64,000 nucleotides of DNA. Origin: Maratus speciosus (taxonomy: Eukaryota > Arthropoda > Arachnida > Araneae > Salticidae). The notes under the pieces are model-generated. The model was not told where the DNA came from. It saw nothing but the letters and a program-made list of their open reading frames with translations, and did no database searches. The position numbers and the translations under genes were made by a program. The stretch lies in the NCBI GenBank assembly GCA_963932465.1, contig OZ010791.1:622115800-622179799 (forward strand). The letters run 5' to 3'. Below are positions 36,145 through 48,700 of the stretch, piece by piece. Position 1 is the stretch's first letter; each line of letters opens with the position of its first letter.

Positions 36145-39100
36145 GAAAAAGTTTATTTTACGCTTTGTAAAAAACGCACTTATTAAGTGAATTTATGAAG
36201 AAATACATATAATTTTTTCTCTGTTTCTTTTTTAAGATGGGGAGGGGGAAATTAAACATTGTTTAAACCATCATTTTGGAATTTCTACACTGATTTCTGA
36301 AAGTATAATCGCAAATCAATTACTAATAGGAAACTATTAACTGTTAAAGGCATATTTAAAAAATTATATTTTACAATTCATTTTTCTATTTATAATCTTT
36401 TTTCTACTTTTTATCCTTTAAAATATTTCATTGTTGCAGTTTCATTGCGATTTGGCATATTTTGGTGAGCATTTATTGACGCATCATTAATTTCATTGTT
36501 TATCAAACTCCCATACGATTGTACGAGTTGCAGATGTTTGGCAATTTACCATCTGTCGTGAGCGAATTGAAAAAGGCTAAAATCAATGTATTATTTTATA
36601 ATAACGTTGTAAAAATATTAAAATGCTCTGTTGGCATCAAAAACACATTTTTGAACAAATTTGTATAATTCTGTCATACCAGGATCTGGGATGAAAATAG
36701 ATTGCAATATTCCTTAATTACAATGAAAAAACAGGCTGAGTTACATAAAAATAGAAACTATTAATAAAATTTATGTCTGTTACAAGACTTTTTTATTTTC
36801 TTACTGTAATAAATAAAACTAATTTACAGTTAAATCTCCATTTAACGATCTTTAAAATCGTGTGAAAACTTTCGGTGTAATAAGAAATTCATTATACCCC
36901 ATTTTTCATTCAATTAACGATGTGAAATATTTTTAGTGATTTCTTGAAACGTAATTTAATTTTAGTTAATAAAACTTGCATTTCAGGCAATTTAAAATGT
37001 CCAAAAGTACGAATACTATGGTTTAAAATATCAGATCTTTTTTTATCAACGAATTATTTTGTATAAATCCCAAACTAAATAAATAATTTTCTTTTCTTTT
37101 CTTTTACAGAAACCTTTGATGACCTCTTAAAAAAATGTGGGTTTACTGATAATTCTTAGAATAACACTTTTTCTTCTCATTTCAAAGTCTTTCTTTTCCA
37201 GATATTTACTGCAAGCATGCACACACATTCTTAGCTGACAAAAGTGATTGAGGGTGGGGTGGCGGGGTGGATCCGCTCTATTCAGAATCAAATGGCGATC
37301 CAGTTATAATATTCTCCCTGATACCCATAGTTAGGGATTATCTCAGAGAAAAAATACATACACTGGACCTTATGCACGCGACCTGAGGTGGAGGCTAAAA
37401 TTCGTCTGCTGGCGGTATTTACTGACGGTGTTTAGCATAGTGTGAGTTATTAATGCTTGTTTGTTAAAAATACCGCAAAACAATTCTTTGATGCAGCAGA
37501 ATATACTTAATATATTTTAATCTAAATTCAAAATGTTGGTCTGTGTGCGAGAAAATTCCCTAAGTTTGCAAATTTTCAGTTAAAATGTATGCACTCAACC
37601 TGGGTCAAGGCTAAAGTCGTCTGCTAGCGGTGTTTGCGCCTGCGCATACTGGTATTCTGCCGGTGCAGTAACTAGAATAACAGATCATCATACCGCCAGC
37701 TCTGGCGTCTGACGTCACCTGAATAGAGTCCCTTGAGTCTGTCGGATATATGCATTCTAAAACAGAAAAAAAAGTTCTGTGAAAAATGATCTTTTATAAA
37801 TATCCGAAACTAAAAATTTGCTAAATAGAAAATATGTTCCTTAAATGGAAGTTTTAATGCGATGTATATAATGCAGATACCCCTCAGTTTAAAATTATGC
37901 AGAAACATTTGTTATTTAGGAAATACAGATAAATATTTATCTATATTTTCTGAATTTATAATGATATTTATATTTCTGAAGTTCTTTAAATGAAGACTTT
38001 ACTGTTATTATTTAGAAAAAAAGTAATAATATTATGTATGGTAATTAAAAAAAAGGTAAATAGAAAAATAATTAATTAACAAGTCAAACTTATATTTAAA
38101 AAATAAATTAAAGATAAAATAAAACAAAATATGGTTAAACATCCAGAAATGACACTTAAAAGAAATACTTGAGTAGTTCTATTTAGTTAACATTTTCTCA
38201 TTCCCAACACTTATGTAAACTATACTAGATGATTCTTAGCGGTTTTGCCTAGACCCGTGATAATAACCTGAATTAAGCCTTAAATTTGCATGAATTTATA
38301 TATTTTAACCGATTTTATAAGAATGTATTTTTTATAACAAAAAATCTTTGCAAATAAACCTCTTATCGGAGGGGGGGGGGGGGGGAGGGGGGGTCAATAT
38401 TTTTTTTAATACCAAATGTGCCATTTTAACGTGAATTGTATTCTCTTTAAGTTGGCGTTTATGCCGAGATAAAAATGCCCTTCCTCGTCGCGACACTTTT
38501 GTCTGTTTTGTAATTGCGGGGTTTGATTGAGAGAATCGATTTAGAGTATTTTCACAACAAATGTTCAGACTGCTACTTACACACGAACACACGGTAAGAA
38601 TCTCTTCTTTTCTTTGTATAGATACCTTTACCTCTAAATATCGGAAATAATATATGGTCCAAAATTGTCTTCCATTTAGAGATTTTAGTGTATTAATAAG
38701 AAACTTGTTATTTAGTTTATTAAAAAATTTAATTAATTACTTAATTAATAAAAAAGAAATAATAATAAAGGAAAGCACATTATGTTATTTATTGAAAATA
38801 AATAAAATAATGATAAATGAACAAAATTTGTTTTAAAAGACATATAATTATATATAATATAATTATTATTTGAAATATGAATTTACTGAAATATTAAATA
38901 AAACTTTTAATTTAACTAAAAAAAGATTAAAAGTTGTTGCAATAATTAAAAATAATTATAATTTAATAAGAATTATCTAATTTTCTAAAAAATAATGAAT
39001 CGAATAATTAGTAATATAAACTCATTAAAAATTGATTCCGATCAAATTGAAATAACTTTATTTTAATAAAAAGAAATTGAGTATTGTACTCCAGAATCAC

Positions 39101-39617
39101 TCATGAGATGGCGCCAGCACTGAGACTTCCTAGGTACTTCCTCAGGAGTAGCGTCCCTCGGAAGTTGTTCCGTGGGACGTTACTGGGAGACCATTCCGGA
39201 GGAAATCGTAAAAGTCTCTTCCCCAGGAAGTCCTGATCTTGTCAATTTAGTATTAGCAGGAATTTGGGTTGACTTGGAGCCCCTGGGGTAGTATTTGGGA
39301 GCTTTCGTGCTATATGTGGTTATATTTTAAAGTCAAATTATTTTCTATTTTCAACAAAAATCGATTAAATACTAAATAACTTCCTAGAGAGGTCCCCAGG
39401 AAGGTCTTCCTAGAAGGTGACTTCCTAGGTACCTCCCTGGGAATGTCATCCCTGGGAGATTACTCCTCGGGAATCTCTCAGAACGTTACTCCCCAGGATA
39501 TCATTAATTTAGCTTCCGCAGGAGAGCCTGCATTTGTCATTTGAATTTTGGGAGGAATCTGGGATGAGTTGGAGCTCCCAAGGAAGAATTTGGGAGCTCC
39601 TGTGCTATATGGGACAC
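35046..39617. mobile_element. Possible 4.6-kb DNA transposon with CCCATATAGCAC ends and CCTGGGGA-type subterminal arrays
   Basis: Left end 'taccccatatagcac' (about 35043-35057) and right end 'gtgctatatgggacactg' (39602-39619) are inverted. Both are bordered on the inside by GC-richer arrays of short CCYAGGA/GGGAG motifs (35065-35270 and 39110-39600). A further internal 'gtgctatatgtgg' at 39309 suggests a nested or duplicated end. No transposase frame is visible, and I could not define a target duplication. The interior is AT-rich with a 29-base poly-T region near 36115 and a poly-G tract near 38370. Confidence 0.4.
35491..35560 (-). tRNA. tRNA-like sequence (possible pseudogene)
   Basis: Minus strand begins GGCCCTGTAGCATAATGG, a good D-arm/box A, and near its 3' side has CCCG...CGGG around GGATCAAACC, a plausible but imperfect T-arm/box B. 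Acceptor and anticodon stems pair poorly, so function is doubtful; a SINE head is an alternative. Confidence 0.4.
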
Positions 39618-41337
39618 TGTAAAAAAATGTCCTGAAATTAACAGGTGTTATTCTGTGAATTCGCCCTTTTTTAACTGAAAAGTTCCGTTTTAGATAAAAC
39701 TCTTACTTTTCCTGGAATTCCAGGAAATGTTCCGTTTCTGTTGGCCTTGAACTCTCAGAGTTTCCGTATCTGTCAGTAGACGCACCAAAAACGGTATATC
39801 TCCGTCTCCGTATCTAAGCAAGAACTCCGGCGACAGCCATGTTGATTTTATGTTATCATCGGTTATCAATGTTCGGGCTACGTTTAGAAGGAATTTCTGC
39901 GATCACTTGATGTAATTCTGACATTTAGTTGCAGCAAAGAAAAAGCTGATTCATCTTGAAATCATTGAAAAAGGAGTTTGCCTTGCCTTTCCGCGCTCGC
40001 TAACCACGTTGTTTTGTTTACAGTTATTTCCTAATCTGCTCCATGTTTATGTTACTTTTGTGAAAAAGGGGTAAGTTATTCAGCTTTATTTTGTAATTAC
40101 TTTTTATAATGAACGTTGTATTTATTTTAAATAAGTGTTTTACATAAAACCTTGTTTATTTCTGCGATTGCACGTTTGGCCTATAGAGCATACATTTTAA
40201 GACACGGTACATGGTGTCCAAGATCGGCGGGTATAATGTTTTCGTTCTTGGGAGGGGGACAAGTAATTTTTTTTTTTCTTGACACATATAAAAAAAAGGT
40301 TAACGCTAGTATAAAATATTCTCTGGGATGTTTACTAATTTGGGTTATCATTAGCAATCTTTACCAGCCAGGAAGCAGAAAATGTTTAATCTTCTTTCGA
40401 TGAAAATTTTATTGAGAATTAGTTTTACTTAACCATTTTATAACTTTATTTATTTGCAATATTTTTGTTTTTATAGTAGTAGACTATGAATTTTGTTAGG
40501 CGATAGCATGTTTAATGTAAAGTGGGACACGTGTTTTCATTTTTTATAAGAGAAGCTTTTTTTTTTCTTTTTCTTTTTTCCCCTCCCCGAAAAAGCTTTT
40601 TTCCCCTAATTTTTACTGAAATATAAATTAAAACTTTTTTCTTTAATCGCTTAAATTTATTTAACTTTTAACAACTATTTTTTAGTTACTGTTATAATTA
40701 TCATATTCCAGTTTTTTTATATATTATATTAATCTATCAATATTTAGCCATTCTCATAGTTCATTTTCCATTAATATATCAAATACATATATTTCCAGAA
40801 ATACATCAAAATTACAGTAATGTAACATCCAATGAAAAGTACTACCGAATTGTTTTTATGATTGTATTAGCAGAATTTAATAAAAGTACACTAGTAAAAT
40901 TATTTTCAAATATAATATATTTAACAATTAGAATATCAATAATTAAAACTATATTTTTGCGAATGATTCACTATTTAATTATTCAGATTGTCTCGAGATC
41001 AATAAATTATTTTAGATAGAGGTTTAAAATACTATATGATAGGAAGTTATCAAACTGAGACAGTGTTTGGGGGGGAAAGGGGGCGGAGAAGTATTTGCAG
41101 GTTGAATTTTTTTGTGTACTAACTTTCATAACATTCTAGAACTGATGTTTAGGACCACTGATTTGCAGATTTACTAGTTTTGTTACTATTCCCCAAGCAG
41201 AATATTTGCAATGTTCTGCAATAAACTTTTTTGTTCCAAAAATGTTTTGTCGGAATAAAAAATAAAAACACGGGGAAATATTAGTGCAATTTCATTTTTT
41301 AAAGAAGTGCAAAATATTTTTTTTAAAACACACTTGG
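39618..41337. other. Intergenic region without recognised gene
   Basis: Contains the double TTCCNGGAA palindrome at 39708, T- and G-tracts (40260-40280, 40555-40600, 41067-41080) and an 83-codon frame with no support. Confidence 0.4.
39708..39727. promoter_or_regulatory. Perfect 20-bp palindrome made of two TTCCNGGAA motifs
   Basis: TTTCCTGGAATTCCAGGAAA is its own reverse complement and consists of TTCCTGGAA abutting TTCCAGGAA. Each half matches the TTCNNNGAA motif bound by STAT factors. Binding is inferred from motif only and no promoter is identified nearby. Confidence 0.35.
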
Positions 41338-41403
41338 GATGCACCGAATATTCGATATTCGGCCATGTTGCCAAATACTTAAAAAAAAAAAAAAAAAAAA
41401 AAA
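41338..41403 (+). mobile_element. hAT-like terminal fragment followed by poly-A
   Basis: GGATGCACCGAATATTCGAT resembles a hAT-type end with palindromic CGAATATTCG, but no partner end is seen and a 23-base A-run follows. Treated as a remnant. Confidence 0.35.
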
Positions 41404-41827
41404 CTTTTAAAACATATTTTTAAAAACCTTATACAACTTCTACGTTTAACAGTTAACTTATAAAGATATTCAGAATAATTAGAAACAGAATCATATTTAA
41501 ATAAAAGAGTATGTTTTTCCATTATTTATTTGCTGTTTGTTAAGTATAATTTAAGAAAATTAACCAATCACGAGGATTTTCATCGGAATTAATTATGCAC
41601 AACCTTTCAAGAGAAGGGCCACTTGCAAATATGTCTGGGTTGTCGAGAGCCACATCAATTTATATTTCGGGTAGATGGGTGCAGGGCCGAAACTAACCTT
41701 TTTAGCACTAGGGGCAAACATGGATTTTGCCCCCCCCCCCCTTCTTCCGCAAAGTATATTCACAAAGAGAAATTTACTCATTTTTAATAGCCGAATTATT
41801 TTAAAATTTAAAATATGTAATACTGAA

Positions 41828-43152
41828 TAGGGATTGACCGAATACCGAATAGTCGATTTGATATTCGGTGATTCGGTATTATAAACCGAATTATTGCGGA
41901 TAAGTATTTTCTTAGAAGTAGAAGAATTCTCTTTTACTTAGAAGTAGAATAGGCTAAATGATGAGTTTTAATATTATGTGCATGAGTTCAGAGTTCAGCT
42001 GCTCTGCAAATAAACAAGACAAAGCCATTTTTAATTTTTTTTAAAAACTTCCTAAAATAGTGTACATCAGCGTGAAATCGGAACAACTGTCTACGATAGA
42101 GAAAAAAAAATAAGGAAGATGGGCATCTTTCTCTTATCATTTAATTTTAATTATTTCTACATTAGTTTTCTTAATTTAAATTTATTTAATGTGTATTTTC
42201 TTTAATATATATTTCAAATAAGTATATCAAAGTTCATCTCTGTATATCTAAGATGTATATTAAAAGAATACACAAGTAAAATTATACTCCTATGCCTATC
42301 CTATAGCTTTTATAACCATTAAATTAAAATCACTCAAATTTGTTATCTTCATCCCCGCAATGTTAAAATATTAACCTTTAACTGATGTCACAGAAATTGA
42401 TACATAGCTAGTGTGAAGCGGTCTGTGAGACCGCTCCGTCGAAAGATAAATAAATGGCACGATTGACTCATAGGATGGTGTTTTTGTACTAAACTTTTTG
42501 CACAGGACTTTTATAATTACAATTCACTCATTCAAAAGTCTATGGTGATAGTACTAAAGTTCCAAACGGAACAAAATTTCGGTAGTGTTTGTAGTTAAAC
42601 TGAAAATTGCAAGTTAAACTATAAAAATTGAAAAAAGCCGCGGTCTGAGAGACCCGTAACATTAGTTAGAGGTTAATCAAAATATAAATATGTATCAATA
42701 ATTTGACAGAAAATAATTAAATGTACAAATTGATATACTTTTTGTATTTGAGAACATTCCTATTCAATATGTTTATAATTAGACTTAGACAAGCAGTAAA
42801 TCAGCTTACTAACAACATTTTTTCTTTTTATTTGAACGAACTTTTGTTTTTCTGACAATCCTTATCCTTATTAATAGACTGTACAGTTTAATAGTTTCAT
42901 AGGTTAATTTGAGTAATGACTAGTGATAAAATAACAAAAAATAGGTGATGAGTTAATGAATTGGTTAGTGGAAAGGAGTCATTAAATTTTTTGTGTAATT
43001 AGACTTAACAATACTGAATTACATTATTAAGATTTTAATTAAGTTTATAAAAAAGTTAATATATGCAAAAATATGTATTGAAAATTTATTCGGTATACAC
43101 TTTGACCGAAACTTCGGTATTCGGCAAAATTGCTGCTTCGGTCAATCCCCTA
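41828..43152. mobile_element. hAT-type non-autonomous element with perfect 8-bp target duplication
   Basis: Inverted ends TAGGGATTGACCGAA and TTCGGTCAATCCCCTA are flanked on both sides by ATACTGAA (41820-41827 and 43153-43160). Subterminal 'accgaat/attcggt' motifs occur at both ends. The 1,325-bp interior is AT-rich with no transposase frame. The 8-bp duplication fits the hAT superfamily. Confidence 0.8.
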
Positions 43153-43402
43153 ATACTGAACTACGTAATCTGCTTTGTCAAATATTGATTCATTAAAATC
43201 TTGTAAACGAAATCAAAAAGAATCGAAAAACAACTCCGCTTTATACAGTATCCTTATGCAATATTATCCTTAGATTTTTCTATGCTTTGGCATACCTCAG
43301 ACAGGACGATTTTAACAATACTGCGCTAAATATAGATATGAGAAATATCGCCACATAAAATTTTCATTTGGCGCACCTTGGTTCTGACGCCTTGGGTGCA
43401 AG

Positions 43403-43648
43403 GCTCCACCAGTGGCCGAGAGGTTCTGCTCTCAAAGCTGTAAGACGGGAGGTGCTGGGTTCGATCCCAATTGCGCCCGTCGGCCAAATCGTTCGGAGTT
43501 TTCGTGGTTTTCTTCGAACCTTGGTTCTCCAAGCGTTAATACGGGTTAGGTTCCCTTAGAAAGACCTCCACGGAAGGCAGCGCTCCCCCCCCCTTAGGGC
43601 CTATATCCCACGTGCTGATAAATGGCCGACATAAATACAACCAACCAA
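43403..43648 (+). mobile_element. tRNA-derived SINE
   Basis: Box A (AGTGGCCGAGAGG, about 43411) and box B (GGGTTCGATCCC, about 43458) are correctly spaced for an RNA polymerase III promoter. They are followed by a tRNA-unrelated body and a short 'ataaatacaaccaaccaacc' tail. Flanking repeats 'ccttgggtgcaag' (43390-43402) and 'ccttaggtgcaag' (43649-43661) form a 13-bp target duplication with one mismatch. The class II-like box A spacing suggests a Ser/Leu-type tRNA ancestor. Confidence 0.8.
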
Positions 43649-44050
43649 CCTTAGGTGCAAGACCTTGTCCTGAAGAGATTTTTGTCTGATAGAAAATTCT
43701 ACATTATATACTTAAATAATAGCAATTTTATCATCAAGTGTTTTTAATCACTTTCTTTTATTGTAAGAGATCAAATTTTAGCCATAATGCAAGGCACAGA
43801 AATCTTCTAGCCCATTTTTATTTGGTTATTTCTAATACCCAGAAAAGTTTTCAGCCTTGACTGAGATATACTTCTTGCATCCATGTACTGGTGCCCGGGA
43901 CGCCATGCCTCCTCTGTCCCCTCCTTAGTTTCGGCCCTCTGGGATTGGAGGGGGAACCTGTGGTGTAATAAGACTAAAAATATGATTTCAGAGGTGGGAC
44001 AGTTTTACCCTCTAAATTCTAGCCAGTCAGCTTACCCGATTCAGTAGACA
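43649..44050 (+). repeat. Dispersed repeat E, copy 2, and following spacer
   Basis: 'ggtgcaagaccttgtcctg' through 'tatatacttaaataatagc' matches 27190-27300. The SINE inserted at its left part. The rest up to 44050 shows no gene. Confidence 0.6.
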
Positions 44051-44166
44051 AGGATACATGATTATAGAAAATTCAGGGTAATTTTTTTTATTAATGACTG
44101 ATTGACAAATTTCACTGTAATTTTCAACTGCCGATTGGCAAAATTTTCATTAACCTGTGCTTTCTC

Positions 44167-44365
44167 TAAGCTCGATTGACGAACCTCGTGATTTTTTAGC
44201 ACCAGAACAACTAACTTCGCGATTTTTTCGCACCTGATCAACAACCTCACAATTTTTCCGAGCCCCATCGCCGAAACTCGGAAATTTTCCGAGCTCGATT
44301 GATGTACTTTGAGATTTTTTGGTGCATGAACAACGAACCTTGCACTTTTTTCCTGCGACCTATTG
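44167..44365 (+). repeat. Degenerate ~32-bp minisatellite
   Basis: About six units of the form 'gctcgattgacgaacctcg' + 'tgattttttagc' (starting near 44171, 44202, 44233, 44265, 44294 and 44323), each ending in a T-run. Minus-strand frames across it are repeat shadows. Confidence 0.6.
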
Positions 44366-45163
44366 CCAAAAATTGATTATTTTCAGTTATTAATTGGCAA
44401 AAGTTAATTGTGTCATAAGTTAAACCCATCGCGAGCCACAGGTTGTGCATCCCCCATTTGACGAAATTCACTGCGCTTATGAAAATCGCATTTTCTCGCA
44501 ATCGTTTGCTGTTCACATTTTCTTGCGGAAGTTTGTTTTTAATTTTTTCCCTTTGAAAAAGTTTTTTCTAGGACAGTACTGAGTACTCGGTGTTTACTCG
44601 GTACTCTGCGTACTAAACCAATTTACCGAGTACAATACCGAGTAATTGAAAGAATTTCATTTTTTAAGCTTTATTATCATTATTGAAGACAAAAGGAATT
44701 GATAACTGATCTGTAAAAGTTATTTGAATATAAATGTATAAGATATGTAATTATTCATAAAACTATTTACTTAGCATATAAAAATGTCTACAAAATATAG
44801 AAAAGTTAAGAAAAACCAATGGAGTTCAAAATTTAGTTTTAATATACAAATAAAAATAGGTAATTTTTAAAACTAAGAAAAAACTATGATTTTGGATAGA
44901 GAAACATTTTGTAAAAAAATTAATAATTAAATTTGTTACATCATATATTATGATAATATATTTAAATTTATATATGAAATATATTTAAATTTGCAGAGTT
45001 TCACCCGGGCAGTTTCAGGAAGTTTCTGCACCCTGCCTGCCCTTTGCTTTACAAAATAGCACCCTTCTTGCTTCTCAATTAAAAAAAAGTGCCTTTTTTC
45101 TTTTTTGCATTAAAAAATTTACTTACATAGTAAAATCTGACTCAATGTTGTTTTGAAAAGAGA
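44366..45163. other. Spacer with TACTCGGT-type short repeats
   Basis: From 44574 'cagtactgagtactcggt' and several further TACTCGGTA/ACCGAGTA copies to about 44645 look like one end of a DNA transposon, but no second end was found. Otherwise AT-rich. Confidence 0.35.
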
Positions 45164-45165
45164 TA

Positions 45166-45957
45166 CAGTAACCTCCCTCTTAACCGGAAATCCGCCTTAA
45201 CCGGCCGACTTTTTTCCCCGAACATCAGGCAAAATTCAGGGATGACGGCATCGGGAACTCAGCTTACGCTTTCGAGTTGAAGTGGAATCCCGAGTGGAGG
45301 GAGGCAAAATTCAGAAAGGAGAACGTCGATTCTAAATGTATACACGTTGAATTCAGGGTGCGGCCCGGGGAGGGGACATCCCTCCCCCCTCCCAGGAGCT
45401 ATGAGATGTCCCCCCGGAAGATTTGAGATTTTGTGTTTTTAATAGTCAAAAGTGCACCCCCCCCCCCCCTGGAACTCTATAATTTCTGATCTATTTGCAA
45501 ACTGTTTTGTACAAAAATTTAAAAAGCTTGAGGGATGCGAACAGATCACCGTAGAAAATGTATAAGAGTTGTTTGAGTTTGATAAAGATCTCAAGCATGA
45601 AACATTATTTGACGAGGATATAATTAGGACTGTAACTGATGTTGTTCAATACGAAGACGATCATTATGATGATCCAGTTGAAGTTGACACAGCTAAATTT
45701 CCACATACGGAAGGGATAAAAGCATTGGAGTTGGCGCTACGCTATGTTGTTCACGCAATTCAGTTAAGTATAAATAGTATTCATTTCAGAAAATATGTAC
45801 TTTTTTAAAACTACACAAATTGAAAAAACGTAATGCATCTCATGGGTTTAATTAATTAAATTATGCAGATACTTGTTTACTTCTCCACTTTAACCGGTTT
45901 TTCTCTTAACCGGCTAACCCTCGGTCCCGTTTAGGCCGGTTAAGCCGGAGGCTACTG
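45166..45957 (+). mobile_element. Tigger/pogo-like element, internally deleted
   Basis: Inverted ends CAGTAACCTCCCTCTTAACC and its relative GGTTAAGCCGGAGGCTACTG are flanked by TA (45164-45165, 45958-45959). TTAACCGG motifs recur near both ends. A transposase C-terminal fragment is carried inside (45569-45808). At 792 bp it is too short to be autonomous. Confidence 0.75.
45569..45808 (+). pseudogene. C-terminal fragment of a Tigger/Jerky-type transposase
   Basis: The 79-codon frame contains an acidic stretch (DEDIIRTVTDVVQYEDDHYD) and ALELALRYVVHAIQL, resembling the tail of pogo/Tigger transposases, where an acidic region precedes a helical 'ALE.AL.Y' segment. The DDE core and CENP-B-like DNA-binding domain are absent. 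It lies inside an element with matching terminal repeats and TA duplication, which supports the reading as a deletion derivative. No host function is implied. Confidence 0.55.
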
Positions 45958-45959
45958 TA

Positions 45960-46639
45960 TCTAAGTTTTAAATATTAAAAGTGACTTTAACCACTTCACC
46001 GGTGACAGGTATGGAGAAACAGTGCTTTTACCCCCGACTCAGGGCAGCCAGTGAAGTGGTTAAAAATAAAAAAAGTGGTCTTAAGAATCCAAAATATGCT
46101 CTTAAGAATAAAAAAAGTGCCCTTTTCTCACCGGCAGCACCCTGCCCTTTTTTAAATCAAGGGGAACCTCTGAAATTTGCTTTTATCTTTCATTCTCTAA
46201 AACATTAATTAATTAAATCAAGAATTGATTAAATAAAAATATTCTTTAATTAATTAAAAATCAAATTTCTTTTAATAAACTCTTGTAAAAAATATATTCA
46301 ATATTTTACTTAGATTAAATAATGATACAGTTGTGAAAGCACGAGAAAATTTGAAAAACTGAGAATGGATTTTTTCAAATGGGGCCCGCCCGAAAAAACC
46401 CGGCAATCCCACTTGGGCAAACCCTGACAATAACATTCAACAATAATTGATTACAGCATTTGCAATTGTTTGTAAATTAGGTAAAGTGGCCCATGATCGG
46501 TTAACTTGTGGCCTGTCAATTTCGTTGATTAATAACTGAAAAAAAAAAATTCCAATTTTTCAATAGATCGCAGAAAAAAATTGTGAGGTTCGTCATTCTG
46601 GCGCTTAAAAACCTCGAGTTTTATTGGTCCAACTAAATA
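45960..46639. other. Spacer with hAT-like end fragments
   Basis: Near 46384-46430 'cccgcccgaaaaaacccggc' and 'ttgggcaaaccctg' resemble old hAT-type termini. No gene; the 75-codon frame at 45981 has no support. Confidence 0.3.
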
Positions 46640-46641
46640 TA

Positions 46642-47094
46642 CCGGGTGTCCCAAAAAGGACTGACTGATTTTAAAATTCAATAACTTCCAAACGGTGACA
46701 GATATTAAAAAAATTCTTGCAGGAGGGTTATGCATAAAGTCAAAAGTTTTATTACAGTGATTTTCGATTTTAGTTCAAATTACAAACAATAGATGGCGCT
46801 GTAAGCAATAGTCGCTAAATACAGGCTCGATTTTTGGTCCTTTATTTTGTTCTATGCCGAAAAAGGAGATGGAAATGTATTATCCGGGCCACGAAGTACC
46901 AAAAATCGAGCCTGAATTGAGCCTCTATTGATCGCAGCGCCATCTATTGTTTGTAATTCGAACTAAAATTGAAAATCTCTGTAAAAAAACTTTTGACTTT
47001 ATGCATAACCCTCCTGCAAGAATTTTTTTAATACCTGTCACCGTTTGGAAGTTATTGAATTTTAAAATCAGTCAGTCCTTTTTGGGACACCCGG
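46642..47094. mobile_element. 453-bp foldback MITE with ACCGGGTGTCCC ends and TA duplication
   Basis: Long inverted arms (about 190 bp each) begin CCGGGTGTCCCAAAAAGGAC and are flanked by TA at 46640-46641 and 47095-47096. Inside, 'caatagatggcgct' is mirrored by 'agcgccatctattg'. The right TA merges into a (TA)n tract. Two ORFs on opposite strands encode nearly the same peptide because the arms are inverted copies. Tc1/mariner-type mobilisation is inferred from the TA. Confidence 0.8.
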
Positions 47095-47096
47095 TA

Positions 47097-47865
47097 TATA
47101 TATATATATATAACGCCACCATAGCCTGTCTTTTTCGTTAGCCCCAGCCGCACATGTAGTAGATAGATATGAAATGGCTACATTCTATATGCAATTACTT
47201 TAAGTGGGAGTAAATAATTCTATTTTTGAGTAAATCCTTTATGCACTCGCAGTTAAATAGTATTTTAAAGTACCATTGAAGTAAATTTAAGCTAAAATGT
47301 ACTTACTCACTCTATTAATAATGCTATATTTCTTTACATACAAAATACTCTGCTCAATAAAATTTAGAAAGCGTAGAGAAAACGGTTAAAGCTAAAAAAA
47401 AAATTTTTTTTTAAGCTGATACATTTTCTAAATCATTTACATAAGTGTGGGTTTAAGTATTTATTAAGTTTACATGAAACATTTTCAACTGTAAAAAATT
47501 TATTTACAGAGAGGATCATAATACATGTAATTTGATACATTGTTTTTTTAAGAATTGTGATATGTGCGTATGGTGTAAGTCCTGATTTTATTGCAGATGA
47601 TACCAGACGTACAGCATGTTTGTCCTATTTTATTCATATTTGAACTGTTACTTTTCATTTTCTAGTGAGATTTTACCTTTTGACAGGTGATACAAACAAA
47701 ACAGACATACACCCTGTATGCATCATATGTCCTGGATGTTATGGACTAATCTGATTATAAATTACCAGTATACCTACAGATATTAAAGAACTAAGTATTT
47801 TTCGAATTTTTAAATCTTACAAGAAATCATTTACAGTCAAAATGGACACACACACACACAGAGAG
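47097..47865. other. AT-rich spacer
   Basis: No recognised gene or element; ends in a CA/GA microsatellite (47846-47868). Confidence 0.4.
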
Positions 47866-48584
47866 AGTACCGCGTATATGGTCACCCCGCTTATAGGGTC
47901 ACTTTTCGCAAGTCAATTCTTAGCTTTTTTATTTTGTGGTCACGGGATGCTTTTCATCTTTAATAGCTTTTGTAGAAAACGGACAGACATTCTGAAAGAG
48001 GAAAATCTTTGCGTCAAGCCGATCTAATCTTCCAGTTTTCTTTTCATTGTTGAATCTCCCCATCCTTTTGTGAATAACTGCAAACGATTGGAAAAGAATG
48101 GTTGTCAATAGCGTTTCCTGGACAAGTTTTGAGGGAAGGAAAATCAAGCATCTAAACTCAGCCTTAGAGATTGTGATAATATTGCATACCACTTGACTTC
48201 GCTGAGTGTATACACACTGTGGAAAAGAAGGCACAGCTGACCGAATAATGTCTATTCTTGCGGGTTGCAGCCAAGAGGATTCCAAAAGATGCAGCAGTCA
48301 TAAATGACGTCACTTGATGCCGTTCATACCGCCCTCTTGCGCCCGTCATATTTAGCCGAGTCTTGCATTGGAGACTGCTGATTTGACTGCTCTCGGTCAG
48401 TCAAATTTGGCAGACGCGGGAGAGGACGAAAGAACTCATTTTACGCGTCAAAGATTTCCATAGTCGAAGATTGATATGGCTACTCCTGTCGCTGGAGATA
48501 AGAGAAACTTTCTATGGCTCTTTGGATTTCTCCATCATCGCAGACAACTATATTGGTCATTGTATAATTCGTAATTTAAATTAG

Positions 48585-48700
48585 ATTGAATTCGTTTTAT
48601 TGCTTCCAAACTGCTCTAGTGTTGCACAACCCTTAGATCAAGGAATTATTCAAAATTTTAAGATAAATATACGAAAGCTGCTTCTAAAATACTTCCTTGC
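48585..48700 (+). pseudogene. Tigger-type transposase remnant, DDE-core part
   Basis: A plus-strand frame reads VLLLPNCSSVAQPLDQGIIQ followed by NFKINIRKLLLKYFLA, closely following the Tigger/pogo signature 'LPpN.Ts..QPlDqGvI..FK' that precedes the third catalytic acidic residue. The frame runs directly into the hAT insertion at 48701 and resumes beyond 54706. Upstream parts of the transposase are not readable as one frame. Confidence 0.7.

Noticed and set aside
36820..36905. Tigger-like end 'acagttaaatctccatttaa'
   Set aside because: Only one possible end is visible with no partner or duplication, so it was not listed as an element.
46529..47141. Two nearly identical 60-70-codon peptides on opposite strands
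   Set aside because: They are translations of the inverted arms of the foldback MITE at 46642-47094.
47929..48285. 118-codon minus-strand frame
   Set aside because: It lies opposite the 5' part of a plus-strand Tigger element and shows no recognisable domain.
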